This document shows positions 43,074 through 53,127 of a DNA stretch of 64,000 nucleotides, piece after piece. The notes below the pieces were generated by a model. It saw only the letters and a program-made list of their open reading frames with translations, was not told where the DNA came from and ran no database searches. Each line of letters opens with the position of its first letter. The stretch's first letter is position 1. The stretch covers positions 1 through 64,000 of the forward strand of contig JAPKCI010000002.1 in assembly GCA_028823035.1 (NCBI GenBank), given 5' to 3'. Origin of the DNA: Rubripirellula sp. (GTDB taxonomy: Bacteria; Planctomycetota; Planctomycetia; Pirellulales; Pirellulaceae). Both the position numbers and the translations under genes were made by a program.

Positions 43074-44389
43074 GTGTATCGAACCCCTTGAAACTCTGTT
43101 TCAAAGAATGCTGGCAACAGACCATCAATACGCAGCAACCCGGCATTTGTCAGCTCGATGGCATCACCATCAATTTTGACATAACCATCGGTGGCATACC
43201 CACTCCATTGCTCGGCGAACTCTTTGACAATTTCAACACCAAACTTCTGGCGAAAATAACCGGCATCAACGTACCCGCGTTTGAGCAGCAAAATCAACTC
43301 TCTTACCAATTGCTGGTGATTGCTGGGAACGAAGCCTCGCCCCAGAGGAAGATTTCCGGACTCAATCGAGGAAAGGTATTGCTCAAGTTCAGCAAGATTT
43401 TGATAGTGGACACCACTGGCATGACCAAAACTGGCAATGCCAGTTGCCAACAGGTCGGCTCCTTGCCAAAGATTGTCGCGATAGCTGAAGTTCACCTTCG
43501 TTGGATCTTTGACCACAGTGTAGGCACTGCTGACGCAGTAGCCAGCCTTTTGAAATTCACCAAACGCGTATTCAACCCAAGCCCGTTTGGTTTCCCAATC
43601 AGCGACTGGACTTTCAACCTGATTACCAAGGATGTCCTTGCTGTACACCGTATTGAACGGCAATTCCATCTGATAGATCGTGACACTCTCGGGCGACAGT
43701 TCCAGCGTCTTGTCGACGTTCTCTTTCCAGTTATCCCAGGTTTCACCCACCATTCCTGAAATCAGGTCGATATTCACATTGGGAAAATCGACTGCCGTGA
43801 TCCATTCCCACGAATTGAATACCTGCTTTGACAGGTGTGCCCGACCATTCTCTTCAAGCAGTTTATCCGAGAAATTTTCGATACCCAAACTCAGACGGGT
43901 GACACCAAGGACATCTCGCAACGTCTTGACTTTGGTTTCACTGAGGGTGCCAGGCTCACATTCGAATGTCACTTCCTCCGCTCCATCCCAAGTGATGTGC
44001 TCTCGAAGACGATCAGCGAGTTTCGTTAATTGTTTGGGTGACAGAAAACTTGGGGTACCACCGCCGAAATAAACAAAGCGGAATGGTCGATCCGCCATCA
44101 CCGGCAATCGACTGACAAGCGAAATCTCATTGCACAGAGCATCAACATATCTCTGCACCTCTGCCGCTTTGACATCTGTAAAAACTTTGAAATAGCAAAA
44201 CTTGCATCGCTTCCGACAAAACGGAATGTGCAGATAAAGCCCCAAAGGAGTCTCATCCCTCGGCGGACCCTCTAAGGCTTCGAGAACGGCAGGTAACTGA
44301 TCCGGACTCCACTGACTGTAGGGTGGATAATTCGAGATAAAATAGCTACCGACTTCGGTTTTTTTCTTGTCGCTTGGAGCGGAAGCCAT
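43070..44389 (-). CDS. HemN/HemW-like radical SAM protein
   Basis: GLYLHIPFCRKRCKFCYFKVF (CxxxCxxC), FVYFGGGTPSFLSPKQL, VTRLSLGIENFSDKLLEENGR. Confidence 0.92.
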   Translation of the reverse strand: MASAPSDKKKTEVGSYFISNYPPYSQWSPDQLPAVLEALEGPPRDETPLGLYLHIPFCRKRCKFCYFKVFTDVKAAEVQRYVDALCNEISLVSRLPVMADRPFRFVYFGGGTPSFLSPKQLTKLADRLREHITWDGAEEVTFECEPGTLSETKVKTLRDVLGVTRLSLGIENFSDKLLEENGRAHLSKQVFNSWEWITAVDFPNVNIDLISGMVGETWDNWKENVDKTLELSPESVTIYQMELPFNTVYSKDILGNQVESPVADWETKRAWVEYAFGEFQKAGYCVSSAYTVVKDPTKVNFSYRDNLWQGADLLATGIASFGHASGVHYQNLAELEQYLSSIESGNLPLGRGFVPSNHQQLVRELILLLKRGYVDAGYFRQKFGVEIVKEFAEQWSGYATDGYVKIDGDAIELTNAGLLRIDGLLPAFFETEFQGVRYT

Positions 44390-44405
44390 GAAGGGAAACC
44401 TATGG

Positions 44406-44435
44406 GAAAAAAGGGGATCAGGTCACTGCCTGATC
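44406..44435 (-). terminator. Intrinsic terminator/attenuator-like hairpin between BamB-like gene and radical SAM gene
   Basis: Minus strand GATCAGG-cagtga-CCTGATC-ccc-TTTTTT. Confidence 0.7.
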
Positions 44436-44517
44436 AAATCGGTCGGATGCCCGCAGTCCTGCTAAAGTCTGAGACAGGATACTGGGGGTACTAACGGCAC
44501 AAGTCAAAACGAAGGAA

Positions 44518-45759
44518 TCAATTCTTGTTATTGGCTCCCGCCCCGAAACAGCGTACAACGCCGTCATCATCAGCGATGAACAACTCTTGGCCGGCAATGG
44601 CGGGACCCGCCAGAAACGAACCACGTATTTCGTAACTCCATTTCTCGTCGGTCCCATCCTCGAGCCCAAGCCGTATCAATCGTCCATCCGTGGCGGCGAT
44701 CCAAACATCTTTTCCAGCAATCACTGGTGAGGCATCGGCGCGGCGACGAAGGGTATGTCGCCATTTCAGCTTTCCGGTTGCAATGGTAATTGCATCCACC
44801 TGCTTGTACTGGCTGCTGACAACGACCAATTCATCAGTAACCGCAGCACTGTTGCGGTACTCCTGAGGACGTTCCTCATCCGTGTATTGCCATAATTCTT
44901 TCTGAGCCTTCCAATCGAATGCCAGGACTGCACCGTCCATGATCGGCAGAAATGCTTTGGTGCCAACAACAGAGGGGGTCGAACCCGTTGGCCCTCCCAG
45001 TTCAAAGGATTCGCCGACCAATTTACCGGTTTTCAAATCCACGACATGCAGTTGGCCGTCACAGCCGCCCAGAAATGTCCGATCGCCAGCAACGGTGGGA
45101 CTGCAACGGATCTGATCGTTGGTTTGGTACGTCCAGACGGCAACCCCGTCTTTCAGTTGGAAGCAATACAGCTTCCCATCTTGGCTTGTCGCCAACACTT
45201 TGTCTCCGTAAAAGGCAACAGAACCACTCATTTCCCCATCTGTCGACTTTCGCCAAAATTCTTTTCCGGTAGCCACATCTAGGGCGTAAAGTTTGCCATC
45301 GATATCGCCGATCACAAGACGACCAGAATTCACCGCAGGCGCCGCCAAAAAACCGGTCTTGAAGTCGATTTCCCAGATTTTAGTCCCTTTGTCCCGGTCG
45401 ATGGCGTAAACCTTTCCCATCACGTCAGCAACAAAAACGCGGTTGCCAACTACCACCGGTGTCGTCTCGATCGCTTCATCAGCTTTGTATTCCCAACGCA
45501 CCTTTAAATTAGCAGGTAACGTCTGATCAGCATGTCCTGTCGACTGAGCATCTCCTCTGGGGGTTGGCCAATCCGCTTTAATCATTTGATCGGCAACTGA
45601 CCGATTCTTTGGCTTTGTCTCGTTCGCCATAGTACGCACTGAGCAAAAACATGATGGCGAAACTAAAGCGATACAGCCGATCAAGAGCTTGAAGGAGTAA
45701 CGATTTTTACGGGTTATAGCGATCATACGGAGATCCGGAATAAGGATTCTAACTATCAT
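44518..45759 (-). CDS. PQQ-binding-like beta-propeller (BamB-like) repeat protein
   Basis: Repeated GxVYAIDRDKGTKIWEIDFKTG / GKLYALDVATGKEFWRKST / GKLYCFQLKDGVAVWTYQT blades. Confidence 0.92.
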   Translation of the reverse strand: MIVRILIPDLRMIAITRKNRYSFKLLIGCIALVSPSCFCSVRTMANETKPKNRSVADQMIKADWPTPRGDAQSTGHADQTLPANLKVRWEYKADEAIETTPVVVGNRVFVADVMGKVYAIDRDKGTKIWEIDFKTGFLAAPAVNSGRLVIGDIDGKLYALDVATGKEFWRKSTDGEMSGSVAFYGDKVLATSQDGKLYCFQLKDGVAVWTYQTNDQIRCSPTVAGDRTFLGGCDGQLHVVDLKTGKLVGESFELGGPTGSTPSVVGTKAFLPIMDGAVLAFDWKAQKELWQYTDEERPQEYRNSAAVTDELVVVSSQYKQVDAITIATGKLKWRHTLRRRADASPVIAGKDVWIAATDGRLIRLGLEDGTDEKWSYEIRGSFLAGPAIAGQELFIADDDGVVRCFGAGANNKN

Positions 45760-45971
45760 TGTGATAAAAAAGCCCGACTGCAGGGTGCCGAGGGGATCAG
45801 GGACCCCAAAAGCGATTCTTCAGAAAAAGACCCCCGCTCGATCCCTACTATCGGTCTATTATAGGCTCTTGCGTGTGGAGTACACCGGCAAGTTAGCGAT
45901 GATTCGCCTCAACTTTGCCCCACACAACCATAATTCGATTACTTCACCTTATCCTTATCTTCTAACAGTCC

Positions 45972-47462
45972 ATGATTTGCGTAACCCTCGGTAGAGCCCG
46001 CCACAAACGGATGATTGCCGAACACAAGTTTCTCGCTGAGCAGGGAGCGGAACTCGTCGAGTTGCGGCTGGATTACATTGGCCGGGCAATCAGCCTCTCT
46101 AGGCTGATTGACAATCGCCCCTGTCCGGTCGTGCTGACCGCGCGACGACGAGACGACGGCGGGCGCTGGATGAAGACCGAACAGGAACGCTTGATGCTGC
46201 TTCGCAGCGGCATTGCCGCCGGTGTCGAGTACGTTGACATCGAAGCCGACATCGCGTCCCAGATCCCCCGCTACGGCAACACCAAACGGATCATTAGTTT
46301 CCACGACATGTCGGAAACTCCCGAAAATCTGGAACAACTGCATTCAGCAATGGCCGACGAAGACGCCGACATTGTCAAGATTGCGACGATGGCAAATTCG
46401 TTTTCCGACAACCTGCGAATGATCAACCTTGTCCGAAATGCCAAGGTTCCCACCATCGGCATTTGCATGGGCGAAATTGGCATCATCACACGCTTATTGG
46501 CAAATCGGCTCGGGTCTCCTTTCACCTATGCGACGTTCACCGGTGGCCGAAAAATGGCGCCCGGGCAACTCGACTGGAAAGAAATGCGGGACCTGTACAA
46601 CTACAACACGATCAACGAGGAAACCGAGTTCTTCGGTGTCGTTGCGGATCCGGTTGCTCACAGCTACAGCCCACTGATTCACAATCGCGCATTCGCTGAA
46701 GAGGGATTGAATGCCCGATACTTTCCCTTTCGGGTTCCAAAAAACGATTTGTCCCACCTGATTGAACTTTGCCCTGATCTAAATATCAGTGGACTCAGCA
46801 TCACCATTCCCCATAAACAGGATGCAATCGAATTTTGCTCTCAGGCAGAATCGAGCGCTACCGGAATCGGTGCGGTCAATACGATGGTTTTCCAGAACGA
46901 TGACTGTCTTGGATACAACACCGATTATCGCGCCGCGATGGACTGCATCGAGGAAACCTTCCAAGTGGATAAATCGCAGGAACGCCCAATGCAAGGACTC
47001 ACCGCTCTGGTGCTTGGCGCCGGTGGTGTATCACGGGCGATCGCGTGGGGCCTGAAGCAACGGTATTGCGATGTCGTGATTTCATCACGAACCCATGAAA
47101 GAGCCCAGATTCTGGCTGCCGAACTCGGCTGCCGAACTGTGGAATGGGAGCAACGCCATGAACCCAAGATCAACTTGTTGGTCAATGGAACCCCTGTAGG
47201 CATGCACCCGGATATGGATATATCCCCCTACAACCCCTCCGCCATGAGCCAGTATCTCGCCGTCTTTGACACGGTTTACAATCCAGAGAACACCATGCTT
47301 ATCAAGCATGCGAAGCGGGCAGAATGCCGAATCATCACCGGCATCGACATGTTCGTTCGACAGGCTGCCTATCAGTACAAGCTTTTCACCGGGCTCGATG
47401 CACCTATCAAACTGATGCGGCAAACCATCAAACAGGCCACCAACCCGGTGCAGCTGAATTGA
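45972..47462 (+). CDS. aroDE: Bifunctional type I 3-dehydroquinate dehydratase / shikimate dehydrogenase
   Basis: AroD: ELVELRLDYI, IISFHDM, DIVKIATMA; AroE: FFGVVADPVAHSYSPLIHNRAF, LSITIPHKQDAIEF, GAVNTMVF, LGAGGVSRAIAWGL. Confidence 0.96.
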   Translation: MICVTLGRARHKRMIAEHKFLAEQGAELVELRLDYIGRAISLSRLIDNRPCPVVLTARRRDDGGRWMKTEQERLMLLRSGIAAGVEYVDIEADIASQIPRYGNTKRIISFHDMSETPENLEQLHSAMADEDADIVKIATMANSFSDNLRMINLVRNAKVPTIGICMGEIGIITRLLANRLGSPFTYATFTGGRKMAPGQLDWKEMRDLYNYNTINEETEFFGVVADPVAHSYSPLIHNRAFAEEGLNARYFPFRVPKNDLSHLIELCPDLNISGLSITIPHKQDAIEFCSQAESSATGIGAVNTMVFQNDDCLGYNTDYRAAMDCIEETFQVDKSQERPMQGLTALVLGAGGVSRAIAWGLKQRYCDVVISSRTHERAQILAAELGCRTVEWEQRHEPKINLLVNGTPVGMHPDMDISPYNPSAMSQYLAVFDTVYNPENTMLIKHAKRAECRIITGIDMFVRQAAYQYKLFTGLDAPIKLMRQTIKQATNPVQLN

Positions 47463-47962
47463 GTACTTGGGATGGAAACCCACAGCCTCCTGCGGAGGTT
47501 AAATTGCGGCAAGCCCAACCTGCAGATGCTGAGAAAATTCACGCGCTGATGCGTCCCTATGTGATGGAGCGGCTGTTACTGGCACGAACGGAAACCGAGA
47601 TCATTGAACTCACACGCAATGGATTTGTTGCGTTTCAAAAAGAAGGTGGTGAAGAACAGCGACTGATCGGTTTCTCTGCCATTGAAATCTATGGACCCAA
47701 ACTCGCTGAACTGCAATGCCTCGCAGTGGACACAGCCTTCCAAGGCAGTGGAGTTGGGAGCCAGCTGATTCAGGCTTGCGTGGACAGAGCACGTGAACTC
47801 AACGTCATGGAAATCCTTGCCATCAGTTCCTCGGAACGTTTCCTGCAGAGCTGTGGATTCGATTATTCGCTGCCGGACCAAAAGAAAGCACTCTTTTATC
47901 AGTTACGTCCACGACCAACTGAATTGCCAGAAAACGACATCGCCGAACCGGGCAATGGCTGA
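47459..47962 (+). CDS. GNAT family N-acetyltransferase (ArgA C-terminal-like)
   Basis: LRQAQPADAEKIHALMRPYV, AELQCLAVDTAFQGSGVGSQLIQACVDRA, ERFLQSCGFDY; likely TTG start overlapping the aroDE stop (ORF track begins at 47324 inside aroDE). Confidence 0.88.
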   Translation: MSTWDGNPQPPAEVKLRQAQPADAEKIHALMRPYVMERLLLARTETEIIELTRNGFVAFQKEGGEEQRLIGFSAIEIYGPKLAELQCLAVDTAFQGSGVGSQLIQACVDRARELNVMEILAISSSERFLQSCGFDYSLPDQKKALFYQLRPRPTELPENDIAEPGNG

Positions 47963-47980
47963 AAAAACAGCCTTGCGAAC

Positions 47981-48052
47981 AGCCCTCTGCTCAGAACTCT
48001 GCTCAGAACTCTGCTCAGCCCTCTGCTCAGCCCTCTGCTCAGAACTCTGCTG
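47981..48052. repeat. 12-bp tandem repeat, 6 copies of two variant units (agccctctgctc / agaactctgctc)
   Basis: Order of variants cc,aa,aa,cc,cc,aa; starts about 18 bp after GNAT stop. Confidence 0.95.
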
Positions 48053-48132
48053 ACAGGCTGCCGGACCCGAATCCACCGGTGCTGCATTGTCGCCCCGAAG
48101 TGCGGCCACCAGAATCCAACCAATCAGAGTTG

Positions 48133-49674
48133 CTATATCTCTGGTTTCGAGCCCTGTTCACCATTTTTCTCCGGCGGACCGTCGTCATCGAGCGTGCCAC
48201 CTTCAGACTCATCATTCAGGCGCCATGCTGCCCCGCTCTGCTCCCGGACCGTCGTGAGATCTTCGGTCGTGGTCGCGTCACCACTCGAATCAGGCTGCAC
48301 TAAATCGCCCTCGGACGGTTTGAGATCATCAGGGCCTGCGTCGGTATCCAAGGAAGGTTCCCGCAACCACAGCGGAACTATTCCCAGCATCAACAACCAG
48401 AACAACATTACCCCCGGAGATGTGCCCTCCGATGGCCAAAGCGGAAATCCCTCGCCGGGAACACTTTCCACCGATTCCAAACGCCTCCAAAACACTATTT
48501 GGAAGGTCGCTGCAAAGGGCATCGAGATCGCGAATCGCCCCAAAGCATCACAATTAAGAGGCAGCAAGGGACGCAACCAGAAAGCCAACACAGCCGCTAA
48601 AACAATCACGGCAGGCGATGCCTGCCAACCGACCAGAAGTGTCGGGATCGCGAGAATCGAAATCAAGTCAACCAACCTGACCGTCGATTTGCCAAGGGGA
48701 TCGAGTTTCGGGTCAGCTGTCGGGCAAAAACCCTGAGCCAGGTATCGCCCCAACGCGGTGGCCGCAACCAATGCAGTGATGACTCTGATGATGGAATCGA
48801 TGTACCTGCCATCCGGTTGCCAAGTGTCGGAAACATCCATCTGCCACGGGACGACCATCAACGCAGGATAGATCAACAGCGGCAAAACAGTGACGGTCAA
48901 GGCAAAGACCACCAGACGTCCTGGTAGTCGGTTACCATCCATGCGAATCAACCCGAACGCCCAACACATGGTAAGACCCATGACATGATAAAGCAGAATC
49001 AGCAGGATTTGATGATCGATTTCAGGCAACCATAGCGGACCTCCATACCCTGAATCCTGCCGAGGCAAACTGAACCGATAGACTTCTGAGACAGCAATCC
49101 CCGTCAGCGACAAACCAACCACCCCTTCCACGATGGGATAGCGTGGGGAAATCGGCAAGCGGCATGTGCGGCACCGCCCCCGCAATGCTAACCAACCGAA
49201 TACGGGAAAATTATCTCGGGCCTTCAGTTGGCAAAAACATCGGGGGCAGTGGGAACGGCCGTTGATCGATTCACCACGCGGCATACGCCAAGCGACGACG
49301 TTCAGAAAACTACCGATTGACGAGGCCACCCAAAAAGACCAGACGACAATCACCACATCAACGGTACGTGGCAGGTACAAATCAGCAGGCGCCAACTGCG
49401 AATGACTCTGCGCCTGCAAATACGAAATCCCAAAGATATAAGCTGCCCCCAGCAAAACCACGGCGGCACAGGCTTGCCAGAGTAGATAGCGGATGCGTGG
49501 TCGCCGTTTTGGCAAAACAAAATCTCGGTGGTTTTCTATGGGACGGGTTAAATCTGCCTGATTTTTCGAACGAACAGCTAAGCCAGGCATCTGAAAGGTT
49601 GCATGGCCCCAAGGTGATTGGGAACATCCAGCATGGATCCCCGCAAGGAAAAAATATCTACGCGGGACGCACAA
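48133..49674 (-). CDS. Prepilin peptidase (A24 family)
   Basis: SFWVASSIGSFLNVVAWRMPRGESINGRSHCPRC...CRTCRLPISPRYPIVEGVVG (CxxC...CxxC). Confidence 0.92.
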   Translation of the reverse strand: MCVPRRYFFLAGIHAGCSQSPWGHATFQMPGLAVRSKNQADLTRPIENHRDFVLPKRRPRIRYLLWQACAAVVLLGAAYIFGISYLQAQSHSQLAPADLYLPRTVDVVIVVWSFWVASSIGSFLNVVAWRMPRGESINGRSHCPRCFCQLKARDNFPVFGWLALRGRCRTCRLPISPRYPIVEGVVGLSLTGIAVSEVYRFSLPRQDSGYGGPLWLPEIDHQILLILLYHVMGLTMCWAFGLIRMDGNRLPGRLVVFALTVTVLPLLIYPALMVVPWQMDVSDTWQPDGRYIDSIIRVITALVAATALGRYLAQGFCPTADPKLDPLGKSTVRLVDLISILAIPTLLVGWQASPAVIVLAAVLAFWLRPLLPLNCDALGRFAISMPFAATFQIVFWRRLESVESVPGEGFPLWPSEGTSPGVMLFWLLMLGIVPLWLREPSLDTDAGPDDLKPSEGDLVQPDSSGDATTTEDLTTVREQSGAAWRLNDESEGGTLDDDGPPEKNGEQGSKPEI

Positions 49675-50177
49675 ACCAGCATCCTACAACAGATGCTCTC
49701 AGTTGTGATTGCAGTGAGTGGAAGCTGAATGGAATGTTGCAGCAGCTTCCGCTCGACCATTCCATCCCATGCAACTCCTTGAGTGGGTACAATAGTTTTG
49801 GGAAGTTGCCGAACTGCGACGGCAAACACCATGGCGAGCAGTTAAGATCGGGGTAGCAAACACGACGGAACCGGTACAAACCGTCCTCGCATGGGGATTC
49901 ATGCTAAGTTGGAAATGGCTCCAACCAGCAGTTGCACAAGAGAGATCGATCCGGCATCTCTACTGATTTTCCTGCAGAACAGTCAGTAAAACATCGAAAT
50001 CAACCACTTAATTGTCCAAAATTTCGGCCCACATACGAGGAGGTGAAGGATTGTTGCTGAGATCACCGATATCCAGACGGGGTCGTGAGTGCGTGCAAAA
50101 ACATCTAATATCCCAATCGCCTTTCCCAAACTTACGACAAAAAGTCTGAGGCGATTGACGCCGTCTGATCTAAACTC

Positions 50178-51107
50178 ATGTCTGACCCTTCTCATATCCT
50201 TGTTGTGGACGACAGTCCAACGCAACTTCAGCAAATTCAACTGTTGCTTGAGAAAGAGGGTTTCGTCGTTCGATCCGCAATGGATGGGAAACAGGCGATG
50301 GCCTCAATCGAAGCCGAGATGCCCCTCTTGGTGGTGACCGATTTGCGAATGCCCGTAATGAACGGATTGGAATTGGTTGCATCTGTCAAAGAGTCCACGC
50401 CGTCGCTGCCAGTGATCCTGACAACCAGTCAGGGGAGTGAGGAAATCGCAAGCCAAGCCTTGCATGCGGGCGCTGCGAACTACGTTCCCAAGCGGGAACT
50501 CAATAGCACTCTGATCCCGGTCGTGCGACAGGTGTTGGCGGTCAATCAGGCAGCGAGATCAGTGGAACAAGTCGCAAAGCTTGCCATTGAAAGCAGCATC
50601 ACCCTCGAGGCCAGAAACGATGAGTCGCTGATTCCAAGCATCATTACCCGACTGGAATTACTGATGGTCGAACTCGATCTGTTTGATGACGGTGAACGAA
50701 TGCAGATCGCGATGGCTCTGGATGAAGCTCTGCTGAATGCCATGATTCATGGCAATTTGGAAGTCTCGTCAGAACTACGGCAGATCGATAGTGGCAAGCC
50801 CTATGTCAATATGATCGCGGAACGAAAACAACAAAGTCCGTACAGCGAACGCAACGTCACCATCAAATTGGAAGCTTCCAATGAGTGCGCAACGTTTATC
50901 ATTCGTGATGAGGGGCCAGGATTTGATGCCCAGTCCCTGCGTGACCCCACCGATCCAGAGAACATTGAACGTGCCGGAGGCCGGGGCTTGCTGTTAATCA
51001 ATGCCTTCATGGACGAAGTGAGCCATAACCGAATCGGCAACGAAATTCGAATGGTCAAACAAAAGGTGAGTAGCAACTCCGAAGAATCGGATGCTGACGA
51101 CGAGTAA
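50178..51107 (+). CDS. Response regulator receiver fused to anti-sigma-type HATPase domain
   Basis: ILVVDDSPTQLQQIQ, LLVVTDLRMPVMNGLEL; C-term MALDEALLNAMIHGN, FIIRDEGPGFD, GGRGLLLINAFMDEV. Confidence 0.93.
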   Translation: MSDPSHILVVDDSPTQLQQIQLLLEKEGFVVRSAMDGKQAMASIEAEMPLLVVTDLRMPVMNGLELVASVKESTPSLPVILTTSQGSEEIASQALHAGAANYVPKRELNSTLIPVVRQVLAVNQAARSVEQVAKLAIESSITLEARNDESLIPSIITRLELLMVELDLFDDGERMQIAMALDEALLNAMIHGNLEVSSELRQIDSGKPYVNMIAERKQQSPYSERNVTIKLEASNECATFIIRDEGPGFDAQSLRDPTDPENIERAGGRGLLLINAFMDEVSHNRIGNEIRMVKQKVSSNSEESDADDE

Positions 51108-51423
51108 TACTAAGGCTCGATCTCACGCATAATCAGCCGGACCTGGAACAAAACCGATCCGAATCGTACTTCGTTTCACTCTCCAGGATCAGCTATTCAA
51201 GTCGGCCCTCTGTCCATGACAGTACAATTGCAGGCCGCCCTGCTTTCCAGTGCATCCCTGCTTTCCTTTCCGATGCATCTGCTTGAGCCCGTCTGACCAG
51301 AAACCAGAAATCCATGCGTAGGAATCGTCCGTTCGCCGCGATCCCCGTTTTCAAATTTCTGTTGAACGCCGTGGTGTTGAGCAATGGCGCATTCTCACCA
51401 TCTCTCAACGACCCGCCTGACTG

Positions 51424-52899
51424 ATGCCAATTCCTGCGATACGCCATACACATGCCAATGATCATCCCGTCCGCGAGGATGGGGATTACGTGCTTTACTG
51501 GATGACAGCGTTTCGACGCGCCAACCATAACTTTGCTTTACAGCACGCGGTGGACCGGGCTCGACAATTTGCAAAGCCCCTGATCATTTTCGAGCCGCTG
51601 CGTTTGCGATATCGGTGGGCCAGCGATCGACTGCACCAATTCGTGATCGAGGGCATGCGGGATAACCAACTGGCGTTTGATGGCCAACCAGTAACATATT
51701 TTCCTTACATCGAAACCGAACACGGTTCGGGCTCGCCGCTACTCAATGAATTGGCAGCACGAGCCTGCACGGTTGTCACCGATGAGTACCCCTGCTTTTT
51801 TCATCCCCACATGATTCGCGTGGTAAGAAAACACTTGCCCGCGAGACTGGAACTGGTCGACAGCAACGGGGTGACACCGCTTCGACTACCCGACCGAACC
51901 TTCACTGTTGCTCACAGCTATCGACGCTGGATGCAAAAAAACATTCTCGACAGCCTGATGGAACTGCCGGCAGCAGACCCCCTCAAGGGAGCGAAACTAC
52001 CACGCTTGGAGTCCTTGCCCGAACAGATCACGAAAAGATGGCCATCAGCGGACTTGCACCACTTTCTTGAGCGTGGTGGAATCGGAGAACTTCCCATCGA
52101 TCATGCGGTACCGCCAAGCAGACTGATTGTCGGCGGCTCTGCCGAAGCCAAAAGTCGACTTGATAAATTTTTGAATCGCAATCTGAAAGCGTATGGAGAC
52201 GACCGCAATCACCCGGATGAACATGTCACGACCGGTCTGAGCCCACATCTCCATTTCGGGCACATCTCAGCCCACGAAATCATCCTAAAACTTCTCGATC
52301 ACGAGAACTGGACTCCTGATCAAGCTTCTACAGCGAATGGCAAGAATCATGGGTTCTGGAATACAAGCCCACCTGCGGAAGCATTTCTTGACCAGGTGCT
52401 GACATGGCGTGAAATGGGCTTCAACCTGGCCTTCCGACAACCCGACAATTACAACAAGTTTGAATCGCTGCCCGGCTGGGCCCAGAAGACACTTGACGAG
52501 CACGGAAACGACGAAAGACCATTTATTTACAGCCTCCAGCAGTTTGAATCGGCCAAGACTGCCGACCCCCTTTGGAATGCTGCCCAGCGAGAGATTGTGC
52601 AAACCGGTGTGATGCACAACTACCTGCGGATGCTCTGGGGAAAAAAGATCCTGCATTGGACCGAGTCACCACGGCAGGCACTCTCGATCATGGTCGAGTT
52701 GAACAACAAATATGGACTCGATGGCAGGGATCCGAACTCATACAGTGGCATTTTTTGGGTTCTGGGGCGATATGACCGGGCTTGGGGTCCCAAACGACCG
52801 ATCTTCGGAAGCATCCGCTACATGACCAGCGAATCCGCTAGAAAAAAGCTGCGTTTGAAGAAATACGTCGAACATTTCGGTCCGAACCGTCTAACCTGA
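51424..52899 (+). CDS. phr: Class II deoxyribodipyrimidine (CPD) photolyase
   Basis: DYVLYWMTAFRRANHNFALQHAVD; TTGLSPHLHFGHISAHEI; LDGRDPNSYSGIFWVLGRYDRAWGPKRPIFGSIRYM. Confidence 0.94.
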   Translation: MPIPAIRHTHANDHPVREDGDYVLYWMTAFRRANHNFALQHAVDRARQFAKPLIIFEPLRLRYRWASDRLHQFVIEGMRDNQLAFDGQPVTYFPYIETEHGSGSPLLNELAARACTVVTDEYPCFFHPHMIRVVRKHLPARLELVDSNGVTPLRLPDRTFTVAHSYRRWMQKNILDSLMELPAADPLKGAKLPRLESLPEQITKRWPSADLHHFLERGGIGELPIDHAVPPSRLIVGGSAEAKSRLDKFLNRNLKAYGDDRNHPDEHVTTGLSPHLHFGHISAHEIILKLLDHENWTPDQASTANGKNHGFWNTSPPAEAFLDQVLTWREMGFNLAFRQPDNYNKFESLPGWAQKTLDEHGNDERPFIYSLQQFESAKTADPLWNAAQREIVQTGVMHNYLRMLWGKKILHWTESPRQALSIMVELNNKYGLDGRDPNSYSGIFWVLGRYDRAWGPKRPIFGSIRYMTSESARKKLRLKKYVEHFGPNRLT

Positions 52900-53127
52900 C
52901 AACCCGCTTCCCCCATCCTCCCGAAACCTCTGAGGCGTCCGATGGGGCCATCCAAACGAAAAATATGGCTTGGAAGCCACTTCGCGAACGTTTTCATCAC
53001 CAATCGGGCCGAAAGGCCTTGCCCGAAGACGCGACCCCCGATAAATTTCTCGATTCCCCGCAGTACGGCGCCCGCGCTGTAATCAGCATTTTTCGATTTC
53101 GATCCATTCAATCCATAAGTCAATCCC

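Noticed and set aside
47981-48052. Possible CRISPR-like array
   Set aside because: Repeats are contiguous 12-mers without spacers; no cas genes in the window
47793-48053. 86-aa ORF ending in ALCSELCSELC repeats
   Set aside because: Out of frame with the GNAT gene and produced by the 12-bp array; no independent support
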